From assembly GCF_050947875.1 (NCBI RefSeq), contig NW_027460412.1, positions 496,001-560,000 of the forward strand: a stretch of DNA of 64,000 bases. Reading direction: 5' to 3'. A program made the translations under genes and the position numbers. Below, piece after piece: positions 60,401 through 64,000 of the stretch. The notes beneath the pieces were generated by a model. It did not search any database. It was not told the DNA's origin and worked only from the letters and a program-made list of their open reading frames with translations. The stretch comes from Dermacentor variabilis. Taxonomy: Eukaryota > Arthropoda > Arachnida > Ixodida > Ixodidae. The first letter of the stretch is position 1. Each line of letters starts with the position of its first letter.

Positions 60401-62650
60401 AGAACGTCCGCGTCTACCAAAAGATGCATGTGCATGCTTAACAAGTGGTTTGGCACAAATCCATGCGCGGGTGCTTAAAAGAGCAGCATAGGCGTGTTTA
60501 GCACATCGTTTGGTAGAAATCCACGTGCGCGTTCTGCCAAAAGCACCATTTGCATGCATATCTTGTGGTTTGGCAATAAACAACGTCCGCGTCTACCAAA
60601 AGATGCATGTGCATGCTTAAAAGTGGTTTGGCACAAATCCATGCGCTGCTCAAAAAAGCAGCATGGGCGTGCCTAGCACGTCGTTTGGTAGAAATGCACG
60701 TGCGCGTTCTGCCAAAAGCACCATTTGCATGCATATCTTGTGGTTTCGCAGAAAACAACGTCCGCGTCTACCAAAACATGCATGTGCATACTTAACAAGT
60801 GGTTTGGCACAAATCCATGCGCGGGTGCTAAAAAGAGCAGCATGGGCGTGCTTAGCACGTCGTTTGGTAGAAATCCACGTGCGCGTTCTGCCAAAAGCAC
60901 CATTTGCATGCATATCTTGTGGTTTTGCAGAAAACAGTGTCCGCGTCTACCAAAAGATGCATGTGCAGGCTCAACAATTGGTTTGGCACAAATCCATGCG
61001 CGGTTGCTAAAAAGAGCAGCATAGGCGTGTTTAGCACGTCCTTTGATAGAAATCCACGTGCGCGTTCTGCCAAAAGACCATTTGCATGCATATCTAGTGG
61101 TTTTGCAGAAAACAATGTCCGCGTCTACCAAAAGATGCATGTGCATGCTTAACAAGTTGTTTGGCACAAATCCATGCGCGGGTGCTAAAAAGAGCAGCAT
61201 GGACGTGCTTAGCACGTCGTTTGGTAGAAATCCACGTGCGCGTTCTGCCAAAAGCACCATTTGCATGCATATCATGTGGTTTTGCAGAAAACAACGTCAG
61301 CGTCGACCAAAAGATGCATGTGCATGCTTAACAAGTGGTTTGGCACAAATCCATGCGCGGGTGCTAAAAAGAGCAGCATGGGCGTGCTTAGCACGTCGTT
61401 TGGTAGAAATCCACGTGCGCGTTCTGCCAAAAGCACCATTTGCATGCATATCTTGTGGTTTTGCAGAAAAGAACGTCCGCGTCTACCAAAAGATGCATGT
61501 GCATGCTTAACAAGTGGTTTGGCACAAATCCATGCGCGGGTGCTTAAAAGAGCAGCATAGGCGTGTTTAGCACATCGTTTGGTAGAAATCCACGTGCGCG
61601 TTCTGCCAAAAGCACCATTTGCATGCATATCTTGTGGTTTGGCAATAAACAACGTCCGCGTCTACCAAAAGATGCATGTGCATGCTTAAAAGTGGTTTGG
61701 CACAAATCCATGCGCTGCTCAAAAAAGCAGCATGGGCGTGCCTAGCACGTCGTTTGGTAGAAATGCACGTGCGCGTTCTGCCAAAAGCACCATTTGCATG
61801 CATATCTTGTGGTTTCGCAGAAAACAACGTCCGCGTCTACCAAAACATGCATGTGCATACTTAACAAGTGGTTTGGCACAAATCCATGCGCGGGTGCTAA
61901 AAAGAGCAGCATGGGCGTGCTTAGCACGTCGTTTGGTAGAAATCCACGTGCGCGTTCTGCCAAAAGCACCATTTGCATGCATATCTTGTGGTTTTGCAGA
62001 AAAGAACGTCCGCGTCTACCAAAAGATGCATGTGCATGCTTAACAAGTGGTTTGGCACAAATCCATGCGCGGGTGCTAAAAAGAGCAGCATGGGCGTCCT
62101 TAGCACGTTGTTTGGTAGAAATCCACGTGCACGTTCTGCCAAAAGCACCATTTGCATGCATATCTTGTGGTATTGCAGAAAACAACGTCCGCCTCTACCA
62201 AAAGATGCATGTGCATGCTTAACAAGTGGTTTGGCACAAATTCATGCGCGGGTGCTAAAAAAAGCAGCATGGGCGTGTCTAGCGCGTCGTTTGGTAGAAA
62301 TGCACGTGCGCGTTCTGCCAAAAGCACCAGTTGCATATATAGCTTGTGGTTTCGCAGAAAACAACGTCCGGGTCTACCAAAAGATGCATGTGCATGCTTA
62401 AAAAGTGTTTTAGCAGAAATCCATGCGCGGGTGCTAAAAAGAGCAGCATGGGCGTGCTTAGCACGTCGTTTGGAAGAAATCCACGTGCGCATTCTGCCAA
62501 AAGCATCATTTCCATGCACATCTTCTGGTTTTGCAAAAAACAACGTCCGCGTCTACCAAAGATACATGTGTACGCTTAAGTGGTTTGGCAGAAATCAATG
62601 CGCGGGTGCTAAAAAAAGCACCATGGGCGTGCTTAGCACGTCCTTTGGTA
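57477..62650 (+). repeat. Youngest-looking amplified block (offsets 2,497, 1,069 and 3,566 bp)
   Basis: A core at 57.48-58.35 kb recurs at 59.97-60.85 and 61.04-61.92 kb. The 61.04 copy continues in match with 58.35-59.05 kb up to about 62.6 kb. All three cores carry the same rare changes: GCCAAAAGACCATTTGC (two bases lost; 57,509, 60,006, 61,075), GGTTTGGCAATAAACAACG (about 58,072, 60,569, 61,638) and GGCTCAACAATTGG. The 6-monomer and 14-monomer steps show copying of unequal lengths. Confidence 0.8.
58541..58574 (+). other. Uninterrupted counterpart of the retrotransposon target site
   Basis: GTTGTTTGGTAG at 58541-58552 is followed at once by AAATCCACGTGCACG. This is the sequence obtained by joining the left flank (to 6784) with the right flank (from 11012). 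About 60 bases on each side agree with one mismatch each. A further copy lies at 62107-62140. They show that the insertion removed and duplicated essentially nothing. Confidence 0.85.
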
Positions 62651-64000
62651 GAAATCCACGTGCGCGTTCTGCCAAAAGCACCATTTGCATGCATATCTTG
62701 TGGTTTTGCAGAAAACAACGTCCGCGTCTACCAAAAGATGCATGTACATGCTTAACAAGTTGTTTGGCACAAATCCATGCGCGGGTGCTAAAAAGAGCAG
62801 CATGGACGTGCTTAGCACGTCGTTTGGTAGAAATCCACGTGCGCGTTCTGCCAAAAGCACCATTTGCATGCATATCATGTGGTTTTGCAGAAAACAACGT
62901 CAGCGTCTACCAAAAGATGCATGTGCATGCTTAACAAGTGGTTTGGCACAAATCCATGCGCGGGTGCTAAAAAGAGCAGCATGGGCGTCCTTAGCACATT
63001 GTTTGGTAGAAATCCACGTGCGCGTTCTGCCAAAAGCACCATTTGCATGCATATCTTGTGGTTTTGCAGAAAACAATGTCCGCGTCTACCAAAAGATACA
63101 TGTGCATGCTTAACAAGTGGTTTGGCACAAATCCATGCGCGGTTGCTAAAAAGAGCAGCATGGGCGTGCTTATCACGTCATTTGGTAGAAATCCACGTGC
63201 CCGTTCTGCCAAAAGCACCATTTGCATGCATATCTTGTGGTTTTGCAGAAAACAGTGTCCGCGTCTACCAAAAGATGCATGTGCAGGCTTAACAAGTGGT
63301 TTGGCACAAATCCATGCGCGGTTGCTAAAAAGAGCAGCATAGGCGTGTTTAGCACGTCGTTTGATAGAAATCCACGTGCGTGTTCTGCCAAAAGCACCAT
63401 TTGCATGCATATCTTGTGGTTTAGCAGAAAACAATGTCCGCGTCTACCAAAAGATGCATGTGCATGCTTAACAAGTTGTTTGGCACAAATCCATGCGCAG
63501 GTGCTAAAAAGAGCAGCATGGGCGTGCTTAGCACGTCGTTTGGTAGAAATCCACGTGCGCGTTCTGCCAAAAGCACCATTTGCATGCATATCTTGTGGTT
63601 TTGCAGAAAACAACGTCAGCGTCGACCAAAAGATGCATGTGCATGCTTAACAAGTGGTTTGGCACAAATCCATGCGCGGGTGCTAAAAAGAGCAGCATGG
63701 CAGTGCTTAGCGCGTCGTTTGGTAGAAATCCGCGTGCACGTTCTGCCAAAAGCATCATTTGCATGCATATCTTGTGGTTTCGCAGAAAACAACGTCCGGG
63801 TCTACCAAAAGATGCATGTGCATGCTTAAAAAGTGTTTTGGCAGAAATCCATGCGCGGGTGCTAAAAAGAGCAGCATGGGCGTGCTTAGCACGTCGTTTG
63901 GAAGAAATCCACGTGCGCGTTCTGCGAAAAGCACCAATTCCATGCACATCTTCTGGTTTTGCAAAAAACAACGTCCGCGTCTACCAAAGATACATGTGTA
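62650..64000 (+). repeat. Terminal satellite stretch, mixed variants
   Basis: About 7.5 monomers run to the window edge, with CAATGTCC, CAGTGTCC, CAACGTCAGCGTCGACC and TTTCCATGCAC-type variants. It is a mosaic of forms seen elsewhere in family II, with no new block boundary that I can place. The array is cut by the window end. Confidence 0.75.

Larger units (their letters stand above)
11012..64000 (+). repeat. Satellite array, block 2
   Basis: The satellite resumes in the exact phase at which it was cut (AAATCCACGTGCACG) and runs to the window end. It amounts to nearly 300 monomers, all in the plus orientation. I saw no second insertion, inversion or unique-sequence island. Length variants of 175-183 bp punctuate it and define the higher-order blocks listed separately. 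No gene, tRNA or rRNA is supported in it. Confidence 0.97.

Noticed and set aside
1..64000. Hundreds of overlapping ORFs of about 80-260 aa on both strands of the satellite
   Set aside because: They recur every monomer, rotate frame because 179 is not a multiple of three, stop at the one fixed TAA per frame, and lack any independent domain. They follow from the repeat and are not genes.
1..64000. tRNA, rRNA or telomere repeats
   Set aside because: No cloverleaf with A and B boxes, no rRNA-like conserved stretch and no TTAGG or TTAGGG run was seen.

Overview
This window is eukaryotic, probably animal, satellite DNA. It is one head-to-tail array of a monomer of about 179 bp that fills 1-6784 and 11012-64000. 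A single non-LTR (LINE) retrotransposon of about 4.2 kb, at 6785-11011, interrupts it. I found no host protein gene, tRNA, rRNA or CRISPR array. The translated retrotransposon looks like the CR1/jockey-like elements that are common in arthropods. From memory of family style, ixodid ticks are my best guess for the host, but this is an inference and not a database result.

Satellite. Each monomer (for example 731-909) is built from three related subunits of about 53, 60 and 66 bp. Indel variants of 175, 178, 180 and 183 bp recur at regular distances and mark higher-order repeat (HOR) units of 5 to 14 or more monomers. Two HOR families are visible. Family I, at 1-6784 and about 11-31 kb, carries four-base insertions ahead of the GCATGC motif. 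Family II starts near 31 kb and carries AGATGGACGAG, CAGTGTCC, CAATGTCC and TTTAGGTTTAGC variants. Several near-identical blocks (18.65-22.24, 31.4-34.4, 36.7-41.4, 47.46-49.24 and 57.5-62.6 kb) point to recent segmental amplification. Because 179 is not a multiple of three and each monomer has only one stop per rotating frame, both strands are full of spurious ORFs of about 140-150 aa. I treat these as non-coding.

Retrotransposon. In order it has a 5' leader with a hairpin-forming short repeat and ORF1 (a 2A-like peptide, a coiled coil, an RRM-like domain and a Ser/Ala-rich tail). An in-frame UGA follows, then ORF2 with an APE-type endonuclease and a reverse transcriptase. ORF2 has one apparent one-base frameshift in an A run. 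The 3' UTR has a small stem-loop and an AAAT-type tail. The catalytic motifs of both enzymes are present. The element sits flush between two halves of a monomer with no duplication longer than about one base. Matching uninterrupted monomers occur at about 58.55 and 62.12 kb.

The most interesting points are the 2A-like ribosome-skipping motif in ORF1, the in-frame UGA between ORF1 and an ORF2 that has no ATG ahead of its endonuclease, and the layered satellite (subunit, monomer, variable-length HOR, recently copied blocks).
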